Counted from the first letter of the stretch, positions 1 through 6,596 are shown. The stretch is 9,828 nt of DNA from an uncultured Collinsella sp. (GCA_902494855.1 CABUVC010000048.1:1-9828); one strand, 5' to 3'. Translations and numbers: made by a program. Notes: generated from the sequence alone by a model not told the origin.

Positions 1-28
1 AGCTCCCGGCAACGGGGGCTTTTCTTTT
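1..28 (+). terminator. Intrinsic terminator of an upstream gene
   Basis: An 8-bp stem (1-8 pairing with 13-20, one T-G wobble at 4/17) closes a GCAA tetraloop of the GNRA type at 9-12. It is followed directly by a T-rich tract (tttctttt, 21-28). This is the standard layout of a rho-independent terminator. It must serve a plus-strand gene that ends to the left of the window, because no gene inside the window precedes it. Confidence 0.85.
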
Positions 29-46
29 ACGCCAGCTTGAGTGCTT

Positions 47-115
47 TCGTCCAAAGGGACGATTTCCTGTCGACTCGTGTAAGATTCCGAGTAGATGTCG
101 CGACTTATTCGCGAC
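47..115 (+). other. Two small hairpins in the leader before the 813-aa gene
   Basis: Between the upstream terminator and the GTG at 152 there are two perfect short inverted repeats. The first is TCGTCC at 47-52 with GGACGA at 57-62 (4-nt loop). The second is GTCGCGA at 97-103 with TCGCGAC at 109-115 (5-nt loop). Neither is followed by a T tract, so they are not obvious terminators. They could be operator half-sites or 5' leader structure. I could not find a convincing -35/-10 pair in 29-151. Confidence 0.3.
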
Positions 116-151
116 CACTCCTTCTCAAGCGACCGATCAGGGTGATATTTC

Positions 152-2593
152 GTGGCAGAGCGTCCGACATACAAGCTCAGGTTTCTCGATCCCAAGAAGC
201 GCTTTCCGGCGATGCCCGAGCAGCCTGCGGGACGCTCATATGGCGTGGTCTGGAAACTCTTTGGCGAGGATCAGCATGAATCTTGTTATGTCGTCGAATT
301 CGTTGGCAAAAGCCATGTGTCGCTTTTGGGCTACGTAAGCGTTTCGGGTGAGGTGTACAAGGTGGACCGCCCCGTTAGCGAGGCTCCGTTGCCCAACGAT
401 CCCGACATGGAGCTGGTCCTTGACGAGTCGGACTCCGGTATTGGTGAGATTATGGTGAGGGGAGCAAACGGCACGATGCGCGCGTGCGCGCGAACCGTCG
501 GCTCTCCCGAAGGTCCCATGCGCGAACAGTCCGATCACGAGACATGGAATTCGACCCGCTCCCTTCCTTACGGTGAATTCATGGCATCGATGTTCCTGCG
601 CTACGTGATATTCGCTGACTCCGAAAATACCATTGCGAGCACGGCGGACGCCGACGGACTCGACGAGGGTATGCAAAACGTTGTCGACAAGATCAAGCTC
701 GTAAAGTTGCCCGAGCCGGCCGAGGTGTTTTTGGGCTTTAACACGACACCGCTACCTGACGCTATCGAGACGCTGCTCTACCGCGTTGACCATGCCGAGA
801 ATCCGAGCGGTATCGAGCGCTATGCCGCCGCCCTTATGAGTGAAATTGACTTGCCTCGCTTGCGCACCATCGCCGCTAAGTCCGAGATGAGCCTGGCTCG
901 CATCGATCGCTCAAAGCTTTTCTATCTCAATTTTGATCGCAGCCTGCTGGACCAGGACGAGATTGACATGCTGCTTGCCATCGAGTGCCGTCTTAACCGT
1001 CTCTCCGGCATCCTTGAGCACATCGGGGCCGGATTGGTCCCTGCGGCATCCTCGCCGAGCCTTGAGGGCTGCGCGCTCTTTGATGCGTGGCATATCGCCA
1101 AGACGACCAACGATGTTCCTCGACTGCTCGATACGGTCTCGAGCGATAACCCGTGGGGCAAACCGGGTACGGTGGCTTGCCAGCCGGGCGGTGAGTGGGA
1201 TGTGCGTACCCGCTTCGCGCGTATTGTCGAGGCACTTAACGTGGTCACGCGGCTCGACTATACCTATCGGGCAAACGTTGCCGAGGGGATTATGCTCGTT
1301 CGGTTTGGGCAGTCTGTCGTTGATGCTATGCCACAACGTGAATACGACGCTCAAGATGACGCCTGGCGCGAGTTGGACGAGGACACGCGCGCGATCTGGG
1401 CCGCGGAGCACGATGCGCGCGTGGCACTCACGCTTGCGGCAGCGTGTTTTGCCGCGGGCACCTGCATCACGCGCTGCTATGTGCAGATTGCTGCTCCCGA
1501 CAGTGAGCAGGGCGAGCGCGTTGTCGCAACGTATTTCTTTGGGCGCGCGGCCTATCTGGCCGATTGCGTGCCTGTCGCCAAGGATCTTGAGAGCATGGAC
1601 ATGGACGATATGCCGTGCAAGCGTGTGCTTGAGGCGTATGAGTCAACCGCTCCGGAGACGATTGAACCGGCGGAGGTTCATGCTCGTCCGCGTGATGACC
1701 ATCGCATGCTGCCGCCGGCGCTGCGCGATCTGCTGCTTGTCGATACGGCTGACGAGCTGGAGGTCATGGAAGAGGACGACGACCCATACGTGGCCCGTGT
1801 TGTTGAATTGCGCGAGCAGGCAAAAGTCGACCGTACAGGTGCTTTTGAAGGCTTTTCCCGTCTTGTTGAGGAGTTGGAGGCTAAGTGCGCCGTCGCCGAG
1901 CTTTTGGCGACAGGTCCGGTCCAAACGCAGTTTTGCGATAACCAGCTGGTGCGCATGGTGCTACCGGTGTTGGAAGAAGACCGCTCTGTGCGAATCCTTC
2001 GTGCGCCCGATGCGCTGTACTTTGCCCAGCATGAGATCTGCAGCTTTTACGCCGAGCAAGAGGACTTTGAACGAGCACTGCCCGAGGTGCGCCATCTTTA
2101 CGATCTGGCGCGCTCGTCCATGCAGTCGCACTTTGCGCTCATCAACGTGCTTGCGCGTCTGGAGCGCTTTGACGAGATTATCGAGGTGGCGCGCCACGGC
2201 CTACGTATTGCCAGCGATCGTTCTGCAATCGGCTACCTGTTCTATCGCTTGGCGTTTGCCTATTGGAATTGCGATCAGCTCGACCTGGCGCTGGCTTGTT
2301 ACCGTCTGGTGCCGCGCGGCGAGGAGTCGGGCAGCAGCGCGCTGGAAGAAATGCAGGGCCTTATGAACGAGATGGGCGTCAGCGAGCCTCCGACGTTCGA
2401 GGAAGCGGTCGAGACCATCCACAAGGCTGGACTAGAGCTGCCGCCAGTGTCCGCCGTGGCGAATCAGCTGGCAGATGCCGCTGTGCAACTGGTCGACAAC
2501 GGTTTCTTTTTCCTGGCGCGCGGTTGTATCTTCCAAATGTGGCGCACCATGGGCAATGACGAGCTCGGCTCCCTCAACCGCTCGCTGGGGTAG
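152..2593 (+). CDS. Uncharacterised 813-aa protein with C-terminal TPR-like repeats
   Basis: I do not recognise this protein. The GTG start is chosen because AGGGTG at 139-144 sits 7 nt upstream. The product starts MAERPTYKLRF, is acidic, and has no signal peptide or convincing membrane span, so it is probably cytosolic. A mildly hydrophobic stretch from about residue 424 (VALTLAAACFAAG) is interrupted by polar residues and looks like a buried helix. An acidic run EVMEEDDDP lies in the central region. From about residue 620 to 750 there are successive helix pairs resembling tetratricopeptide repeats (AQHEICSFYAEQEDFERALP, then LINVLARLERFDEIIEVA, then LFYRLAFAYWNCDQLDLALA), a fold that usually mediates protein-protein contacts. 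The N-terminal ~600 residues match nothing I know. It stands alone: a terminator precedes it and a tRNA with its own promoter follows. Coding status is secure from length and codon bias; function is unknown. Confidence 0.85.
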   Translation: MAERPTYKLRFLDPKKRFPAMPEQPAGRSYGVVWKLFGEDQHESCYVVEFVGKSHVSLLGYVSVSGEVYKVDRPVSEAPLPNDPDMELVLDESDSGIGEIMVRGANGTMRACARTVGSPEGPMREQSDHETWNSTRSLPYGEFMASMFLRYVIFADSENTIASTADADGLDEGMQNVVDKIKLVKLPEPAEVFLGFNTTPLPDAIETLLYRVDHAENPSGIERYAAALMSEIDLPRLRTIAAKSEMSLARIDRSKLFYLNFDRSLLDQDEIDMLLAIECRLNRLSGILEHIGAGLVPAASSPSLEGCALFDAWHIAKTTNDVPRLLDTVSSDNPWGKPGTVACQPGGEWDVRTRFARIVEALNVVTRLDYTYRANVAEGIMLVRFGQSVVDAMPQREYDAQDDAWRELDEDTRAIWAAEHDARVALTLAAACFAAGTCITRCYVQIAAPDSEQGERVVATYFFGRAAYLADCVPVAKDLESMDMDDMPCKRVLEAYESTAPETIEPAEVHARPRDDHRMLPPALRDLLLVDTADELEVMEEDDDPYVARVVELREQAKVDRTGAFEGFSRLVEELEAKCAVAELLATGPVQTQFCDNQLVRMVLPVLEEDRSVRILRAPDALYFAQHEICSFYAEQEDFERALPEVRHLYDLARSSMQSHFALINVLARLERFDEIIEVARHGLRIASDRSAIGYLFYRLAFAYWNCDQLDLALACYRLVPRGEESGSSALEEMQGLMNEMGVSEPPTFEEAVETIHKAGLELPPVSAVANQLADAAVQLVDNGFFFLARGCIFQMWRTMGNDELGSLNRSLG

Positions 2594-2642
2594 GCGAAGC
2601 TTTCAAGAAGGAAAGGCTGCTAGGCAATTAGAAAATTTCCTC

Positions 2643-2671
2643 TTGCCCATCCTTGGCTGTTTGGTTACTAT
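2643..2671 (+). promoter_or_regulatory. Promoter of the tRNA-Ser gene
   Basis: A -35 box TTGCCC (2643-2648) and a -10 box TACTAT (2666-2671) are separated by exactly 17 bp. The expected start near 2678 is about 8 nt before the first base of the mature tRNA. This suits a short 5' leader removed by RNase P. The match to the housekeeping sigma consensus and the position make this the clearest promoter in the window. Confidence 0.7.
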
Positions 2672-2685
2672 AGAACGGCTGTTAC

Positions 2686-2776
2686 GGAGAGCTGACCGAG
2701 AGGCCGAAGGTGCTCGCCTGCTAAGCGAGTATGCCCCAAAAGGGCATCTGGGGTTCGAATCCCCAGCTCTCCGCCA
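2686..2776 (+). tRNA. tRNA-Ser, anticodon GCT, with encoded CCA
   Basis: This is a complete class II tRNA. The acceptor stem GGAGAGC (2686-2692) pairs with GCTCTCC (2766-2772). The discriminator is G2773, typical of serine tRNAs, and CCA is encoded at 2774-2776. The anticodon stem CTCGC/GCGAG (2713-2717/2725-2729) holds the loop CTGCTAA, giving anticodon GCT (2720-2722), which reads AGC and AGT. The long variable arm ATGCCC/GGGCAT and the T arm TGGGG-TTCGAAT-CCCCA are intact. It has its own promoter and a terminator 14 nt downstream, so it is a single-gene transcription unit. Its 3' end is duplicated 191 nt downstream. Confidence 0.97.
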
Positions 2777-2815
2777 GTATGACTTGAAAGAAGGGTCCCA
2801 TTTGGGGCCCTTTTT
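2759..2815 (+). repeat. Direct repeat, copy A (tRNA 3' end plus terminator)
   Basis: This 57-nt stretch covers the last 18 nt of the tRNA, including CCA, the short spacer and the terminator. It recurs at 2950-3006 at a constant offset of 191 nt, with a single mismatch (C2783 versus A2974). Weaker similarity continues past the terminator (TCAAGA, then a GCTGGGGATT.GAACC block) to about 2849. Confidence 0.9.
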
Positions 2816-2816
2816 T
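2791..2816 (+). terminator. Intrinsic terminator of tRNA-Ser
   Basis: A 9-bp stem, AAGGGTCCC (2791-2799) with GGGGCCCTT (2804-2812) including one T-G wobble, closes a 4-nt ATTT loop. It runs into six T residues (2811-2816). It lies just downstream of the encoded CCA and would end the tRNA transcript. Confidence 0.88.
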
Positions 2817-2831
2817 AGTTTCAAGAGCGTT

Positions 2832-2959
2832 AGCTGGGGATTCGAACCCGAGAGGGCATGGGCGTTAAGCAAACGCGAAAGCGTTTGTAGCCCGTGGGCG
2901 AAAAGCCGCCAGGCTTTGAAGCCGGAGGGCATGCGCAGCATGCCCGGACATCCCCAGCT
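2832..2959. other. Highly structured 128-nt segment with 10-bp terminal inverted repeats
   Basis: The segment is bounded by perfect 10-bp inverted repeats, AGCTGGGGAT (2832-2841) and ATCCCCAGCT (2950-2959). Inside are several hairpins in series. CCC-GAGA-GGG is at 2847-2856. CATGGGC (2857-2863) pairs with GCCCGTG (2890-2896) and encloses CAAACGC-GAAA-GCGTTTG (2870-2887). GGC-GAAAA-GCC is at 2897-2907. GGCT-TTGA-AGCC is at 2912-2923, extendable by CC/GG. GGGCATGC-GCA-GCATGCCC is at 2927-2945. Nearly every base is in a helix or a tight loop, some of GNRA type, and no credible reading frame fits. It could be a small palindromic mobile element or a structured RNA; no promoter of its own is apparent. 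Confidence 0.7.
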
Positions 2960-3039
2960 CTCCGCCAGTATGAATTGAAAGAAGGGTCCCATTTGGGGCC
3001 CTTTTTATTATCAAGAATGGCGGCTGGGGATTAGAACCT
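2950..3039 (+). repeat. Direct repeat, copy B: truncated tRNA-Ser 3' end
   Basis: Positions 2950-3006 repeat 2759-2815 with one mismatch. They preserve the 3' side of the T stem, the 3' acceptor strand GCTCTCC, the discriminator G and CCA (2965-2967). No matching D arm, anticodon arm or 5' acceptor strand is present upstream, so this is a fragment and not a second tRNA gene. The similarity continues more weakly to about 3039, ending in a degenerate GCTGGGGATTAGAACC block (3023-3038) that corresponds to 2833-2848. Confidence 0.85.
2982..3006 (+). terminator. Second copy of the tRNA-Ser terminator
   Basis: AAGGGTCCC (2982-2990), an ATTT loop and GGGGCCCTT (2995-3003) lead into a T run (3002-3006). 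This is the duplicate of the terminator at 2791-2816, with one fewer T. It would stop any read-through or any RNA made from the structured segment upstream. Confidence 0.8.
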
Positions 3040-3040
3040 C

Positions 3041-3074
3041 AAAAAAAGGAGGCATCCTTTCGGACGCCTCCTTT
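3041..3074 (-). terminator. Intrinsic terminator of the D,D-carboxypeptidase gene
   Basis: Read on the minus strand, AAAGGAGGC (from 3074 to 3066) pairs with GCCTCCTTT (from 3053 to 3045). The apical part can form TCC-GAAA-GGA. The stem is followed by a run of T residues (complement of A3041-A3047). It starts 25 nt past the stop codon of the minus-strand gene. The plus-strand side lacks a long T run, so it is mainly a minus-strand terminator. Confidence 0.88.
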
Positions 3075-3098
3075 CAATGGGCTTATTATTCTTGCGCC

Positions 3099-4439
3099 CT
3101 ACACCTCGGGCGCCTTGGCGACGGTCTCGCTTTCTGCCGTGAGTGGGCGGTTGTCGATGCGACGGCCCAAGCGATCGAGCTTCACGAGTAGCCATTCAAT
3201 GGGATTCGGCCCTGCGCTTTCCTCGTCGGCAACCAGGTCCATGACGGCGATCTTGGTGCCGTCCTGCTTGAGCGTGACGCTACCCACCTTGTCGCCCACA
3301 TGCACCGTGCCCGAAAGATCGTCGTAGCTAACCTTTTCGGTCACCTCGCCGGCAAGGGAAAACACGGTCGCTTGCGCCGTGGGATCGGCGAGTGTGGCGT
3401 CGATCGTCTTATCCGTCCAGTCGGTTTGGCCAATGCGCGCCATAAGCGGGTTGCCGTTGGCGGTCTTTTCCTGTGTGTTGGCGATTGCGACCGTCACCTT
3501 GTGGCCGTAGTACCAGTTGGCAAGGGTGGCGGTATCGGTAAAGCGCTGGTCGGTGGTGGTGGAGTTCAAAACGACGGTGTAGATCTCGTCGCCGTCGCGG
3601 TTGTAGGCGCTCGTGAAGCAGTAGCCCGCGTCGTCGGTGGTGCCGGTCTTGCCGCCAATGTTGCCATCTTGGCCCAGCAAATAGTTATGCGTGTCCATGG
3701 AATGCGAATGGTCGGCGCCGTCGGCGCCCGTGACCTCGATCCAGGAATCCTCGCTCGCTACGACCTCGCGGATCGTGTCGTTTTTCATGGCCTCCTGCAT
3801 CATCAGCGCTACGTCGTGTGCGGTTGAGTGCATATTGCCAGCCCACTCATCAAAGTCCAGACCATGCGGGTTTTCAAAAAGCGTACCGGTGCAGCCGAGC
3901 TTCTTAGCGCGCTCGTTCATGGCCTTCACAAAGGTTGCCTCGGCGTCTTTGGTCTTAGGGTCGATCTTCTTGCCCACATATTCGGCGAGCACGATGGCGG
4001 CGTCGTTGCCCGAGGGAATCATCAGGCCGCGCAGTGCCTGCTCCACGGTAAGCTCGTCGCCTTCGAGCAAGCCGGCGGTCGAATTACCCACGGTGGCTGC
4101 GGCGTTGCTCACCGTGACCTTCTCGTCCATCTTGCAATTCTCGACGGTTAGGATTGCGGTCATGACCTTGGTGATCGAGGCGATTTTGACCTGCTCATCG
4201 GCGCCGCGCCCATAGTAGACGGTGCCGTCTTTGCCCATGACGAGCGCATTGGTCGCATCGATATCGGGCAGATTTTCGGTCGTGATGCCGCGCGCATCGG
4301 CGGTTTTGCCGCAGACACTGTCGGTCGTGAGCACTTGGGCGCCGGCGACGGTGGGCACGCCAGTGGCAAGGGCGATAGCGCAGACAAAGCCGGCGGCAAG
4401 CTGAGCTGAGCGCTTTGCAAAAGAGGTGAGGGACTTCAC
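3099..4439 (-). CDS. Serine D-alanyl-D-alanine carboxypeptidase (PBP5/DacA family), secreted
   Basis: It removes the terminal D-Ala from peptidoglycan pentapeptide stems outside the membrane. From the GTG at 4439 (446 aa), the three active-site motifs are S88-I-T-K91 (nucleophile and general base), S143-G-N145 and K264-T-G266, with spacing normal for the family. A C-terminal PBP5_C-like beta domain (about 318-405) follows. Residues 414-428 (IEWLLVKLDRLGRRI) look like the amphipathic membrane-anchoring helix. The GTG is preferred because it gives a clean Sec signal peptide (K2, K9, R10, then a hydrophobic core, cleavage near AGA34-Q35) and lies about 33 nt from a predicted transcription start. 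The frame also runs back to a TTG at 4550 (483 aa) through an ATG at 4508, but that would add a polar 37-residue leader. No start has a strong Shine-Dalgarno. The gene is divergent from the VanRS-like pair. Family certain; paralogue and exact start uncertain. Confidence 0.93.
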   Translation of the reverse strand: MKSLTSFAKRSAQLAAGFVCAIALATGVPTVAGAQVLTTDSVCGKTADARGITTENLPDIDATNALVMGKDGTVYYGRGADEQVKIASITKVMTAILTVENCKMDEKVTVSNAAATVGNSTAGLLEGDELTVEQALRGLMIPSGNDAAIVLAEYVGKKIDPKTKDAEATFVKAMNERAKKLGCTGTLFENPHGLDFDEWAGNMHSTAHDVALMMQEAMKNDTIREVVASEDSWIEVTGADGADHSHSMDTHNYLLGQDGNIGGKTGTTDDAGYCFTSAYNRDGDEIYTVVLNSTTTDQRFTDTATLANWYYGHKVTVAIANTQEKTANGNPLMARIGQTDWTDKTIDATLADPTAQATVFSLAGEVTEKVSYDDLSGTVHVGDKVGSVTLKQDGTKIAVMDLVADEESAGPNPIEWLLVKLDRLGRRIDNRPLTAESETVAKAPEV

Positions 4440-4478
4440 AGATTTCGCTTTCGACGGGATGGTCTCTTCTGGAACTAG

Positions 4479-4484
4479 AGTATA
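4479..4484 (-). promoter_or_regulatory. Possible -10 box of the carboxypeptidase gene
   Basis: On the minus strand the hexamer TATACT stands 39 nt before the GTG at 4439, and would start transcription near 4472. No good -35 hexamer lies 16-18 bp upstream, so it may need an activator or may be incidental. The divergent response regulator would be a natural candidate, but that is inference. If real, the site argues against translation from 4550 or 4508. Confidence 0.4.
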
Positions 4485-4610
4485 TCGTTTGCCGGCGTCG
4501 GCGATCATCGCGTGCGTGCGTGGCCCACATCCGCGCCCGAACGGGCACAAGGGTGCTTAAGGCCGACTTAATCACCCACGCTTGTTGTGTGTGGCGTGCG
4601 TCGCCTCGGG

Positions 4611-4616
4611 CATAAT
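4611..4616 (+). promoter_or_regulatory. Possible -10 box of the VanR-like regulator gene
   Basis: CATAAT lies about 21 nt before the ATG at 4637, leaving a very short leader that still includes the Shine-Dalgarno AGAGGAG (4625-4631). The -35 region is poor: TTGTGT at 4585-4590 gives a 20-bp spacer. This is compatible with activator-dependent or autoregulated expression, which is common for such pairs, but the sequence does not prove it. Confidence 0.35.
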
Positions 4617-4636
4617 GGAGCGCGAGAGGAGCACGC

Positions 4637-5332
4637 ATGAACGAGCGCATTTTGGTAGTTGATGACGAAAAGGCCATCGCCGACTTGGTTGGTATCTACC
4701 TTACAAAAGAGGGCTTTGATGTCCAGATTGCCTATAGCGGGGCCGATGCTGCCAAGGCAATCCTGGAGCAGGAGTTCGATCTGGCACTGTTGGATGTCAT
4801 GCTGCCCGATATCGATGGCTTTGAGCTACTGCGTACGATCCGTTCCAGCCATACCTATCCCGTGATCATGCTGACGGCGCGCGATGCCCAGCAAGACAAG
4901 ATCGAGGGCCTTTCGCTTGGCGCGGACGATTACGTGGTTAAGCCGTTCCGTCCGCTGGAGCTCATCGCGCGTGTGCACGCTCAGCTTCGCCGCTACACCA
5001 GCTACGGTAGCCGCTCGCAGGCGGCCGAGTCGCCGACCATCCAGCTCGACGGCCTGGAGATCAACCGCGATGCTCGTTCCGTAACGGTGGACGGTGCACC
5101 GGTGCGCCTCACGCCCATCGAGTATTCCATCTTGCTGTATCTGGTTGAGCATCGCGGCAGCGTGGTAGCCGTGGAGGATCTGTTCCGCGCGGTGTGGAAC
5201 GAGGATTTTATGCCCGGCTCCAACAATACGGTGATGGTGCACATTCGCCACCTGCGCGAAAAGATCGGTGACGACGCTCAAAAGCCGCGCTTTATCAAAA
5301 ACGTCTGGGGCGTCGGCTACATAATCGAATAG
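4637..5332 (+). CDS. OmpR/PhoB-family response regulator, VanR-like
   Basis: This 231-aa regulator would be phosphorylated by the adjacent kinase and bind DNA to control target genes. The receiver domain (about 3-118) has the acidic pocket D9-D10, phosphoacceptor D53 in LLDVMLPD, switch residue T80 in IMLTA and K102 in VKPF. The C-terminal winged-helix domain (about 135-231) has the recognition helix near 195-210 (NNTVMVHIRHLREKI) and ends in the usual GVGYIIE hairpin. The ATG at 4637 has a strong Shine-Dalgarno (AGAGGAG, 5-nt spacer). The next gene starts 25 nt after its stop, so the two are probably co-transcribed. It is divergent from the D,D-carboxypeptidase gene, a plausible target. The VanR likeness is by overall resemblance and by its partner kinase; the exact signal and regulon are unknown. 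Confidence 0.93.
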   Translation: MNERILVVDDEKAIADLVGIYLTKEGFDVQIAYSGADAAKAILEQEFDLALLDVMLPDIDGFELLRTIRSSHTYPVIMLTARDAQQDKIEGLSLGADDYVVKPFRPLELIARVHAQLRRYTSYGSRSQAAESPTIQLDGLEINRDARSVTVDGAPVRLTPIEYSILLYLVEHRGSVVAVEDLFRAVWNEDFMPGSNNTVMVHIRHLREKIGDDAQKPRFIKNVWGVGYIIE

Positions 5333-5357
5333 CGCCTTTGATGGTGGGGAAGTGGAC

Positions 5358-6596
5358 ATGACAAAAGACGATAGGCAGGCATTCGAGGTGCCCGATCGAC
5401 TCTTTGAATACATAAGGGCGGTCGTCGACAATCGCGCGCTTGCGACGGTGCTGCTCTTTTTGCTGAGTCTGCTACTCATTGGCATTGACAATATCGTTGG
5501 CATCCTGGCAGTTCTGCTTATTGGCTTCTTGCTGATCGATCGATTTGAAATCGTTCGCCGCTGCGTGGTAATCGGCGGTGCCGCGTGGACGATTGCGCTG
5601 GCGATCGGGGCCATGGCGCTTGGCGGTATTGGCGAGCCCGTGTTCTTTGACGCCGCCTTTGTATTCAACATGCTCGGCTTTGTGCTGGCGCTTGCCGTGT
5701 GCGTCCTGTTCTTTTGCGGACGCGCCCTGTATTACCAGGGTTATGAGCAGGGCGAGCGGCATGCCGACCGCGTGATCGCCGCCCGTATTCAGGACCGTCT
5801 GATCGATAGCCCCGACACGTGGGATACCATCGACGGCGACTTTCTCGAGGTCGAGGGCGCGCTCAATCGGGCGCGCGATTGCGAGCGTAAGGTTCAACAG
5901 GCCCTGCGCGACGAATCGCATCGCAAAGATGACCTGGTTACGTACCTGGCGCACGACCTGCGCACGCCGCTCGCCAGCGTGGTGGGCTATCTTTCGCTCC
6001 TGCAGGAGGCTCCCGATTTGCCGCTTGAGCAGCGTGCACGCTTTACGGGCGTGGCGCTCGACAAGGCCCATCGGCTCGACGCGCTCATCGAGGAGTTCTT
6101 TGACATCACGCGTTTCGATTTCCACGATATCGTGCTTACCCGCGCCTACGTCGATTTGGGGCTATTGCTGGCGCAGGTGGCCGACGAGTTCTATCCCATT
6201 CTCAACGAACAGCACAAGGAAGCCCAAGTTGATATCTGCGAGGACCTGACGGTACTCGTGGACGGCGACAAGATGGCTCGCGTGTTCAACAACATCATGA
6301 AAAACGCCGTTGCCTATAGCTATGAAGGCTCGACGATCACGATTGAGGCCAGGCGTTTGGGTGACGGTGGCGTACGCGTACGATTTGTAAACCAAGGCGA
6401 TCCGATCCCTGAGCCAAAGCTCAAGGTGATCTTTGAGAAGTTCTATCGCCTGGATGCAGCGCGTGCGACCAATCGCGGCGGTGCTGGGCTGGGCCTCGCC
6501 ATCGCCAAGGAGATTGTATGCGCGCATGGCGGTACCATCGCGTGCGAATCAACGCCCGAGCATACCGTCTTTACCATCGAGCTGCCCGCCGCGTAG
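5358..6596 (+). CDS. Membrane sensor histidine kinase, VanS-like
   Basis: This 412-aa kinase is the partner of the regulator just upstream. The ATG at 5358 is chosen over the GTG at 5352 because GGGGA (5346-5350) is 7 nt from the ATG but only 1 nt from the GTG. Four hydrophobic segments (about 27-42, 45-60, 69-89, 101-121) with short loops replace a large extracellular sensor domain, so the signal may be perceived in or at the membrane. A linker follows, then the dimerisation helices with phosphoacceptor H199 in LAHDLRTPL. The ATPase domain has the N box N311-N312...N316, an atypical G1 box N345-Q-G-D-P-I-P in place of DxGxG, the F box FEKFYRLD and the G2 box GGAGLGLAI. I recall N-x-G-x-x-IP in VanS-type kinases, so activity is likely retained. 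Confidence 0.92.
   Translation: MTKDDRQAFEVPDRLFEYIRAVVDNRALATVLLFLLSLLLIGIDNIVGILAVLLIGFLLIDRFEIVRRCVVIGGAAWTIALAIGAMALGGIGEPVFFDAAFVFNMLGFVLALAVCVLFFCGRALYYQGYEQGERHADRVIAARIQDRLIDSPDTWDTIDGDFLEVEGALNRARDCERKVQQALRDESHRKDDLVTYLAHDLRTPLASVVGYLSLLQEAPDLPLEQRARFTGVALDKAHRLDALIEEFFDITRFDFHDIVLTRAYVDLGLLLAQVADEFYPILNEQHKEAQVDICEDLTVLVDGDKMARVFNNIMKNAVAYSYEGSTITIEARRLGDGGVRVRFVNQGDPIPEPKLKVIFEKFYRLDAARATNRGGAGLGLAIAKEIVCAHGGTIACESTPEHTVFTIELPAA

Noticed and set aside
1421..1500. Transmembrane helix in the 813-aa protein around residues 424-450
   Set aside because: The stretch is only moderately hydrophobic, is broken by Thr, Arg and Cys, and stands alone in a soluble acidic protein.
933..2366. 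477-aa plus-strand frame inside the 813-aa gene
   Set aside because: Its composition (very rich in Arg, Ser, Cys, Trp) is typical of an out-of-frame shadow of a GC-rich gene.
2608..2640. Terminator after the 813-aa gene
   Set aside because: AGGAAA and TTTCCT can pair but enclose a loop of about 20 nt with no T run after them, too weak to call.
2870..2945. CRISPR array or tandem repeat
   Set aside because: The repeated elements here are hairpins of different sequence, with no regular repeat and spacer pattern.
2475..2978. 167-aa plus-strand frame across the end of the 813-aa gene and the tRNA
   Set aside because: It overlaps a secure gene out of frame and then reads through the tRNA and hairpins, so it is a chance open frame in GC-rich DNA.
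2603..2992. 129-aa minus-strand frame over the tRNA-Ser region
   Set aside because: It is antisense to the tRNA and both terminators, and contains the RAGDSNPR-type peptide typical of spurious frames read across a tRNA T-arm. It has no ribosome binding site or codon bias of its own.
3099..6596. Glycopeptide resistance (van) cluster
   Set aside because: Only VanRS-like regulators and a PBP5-type carboxypeptidase are present. No D-Ala-D-Lac/Ser ligase, VanH or VanX homologue is in the window.
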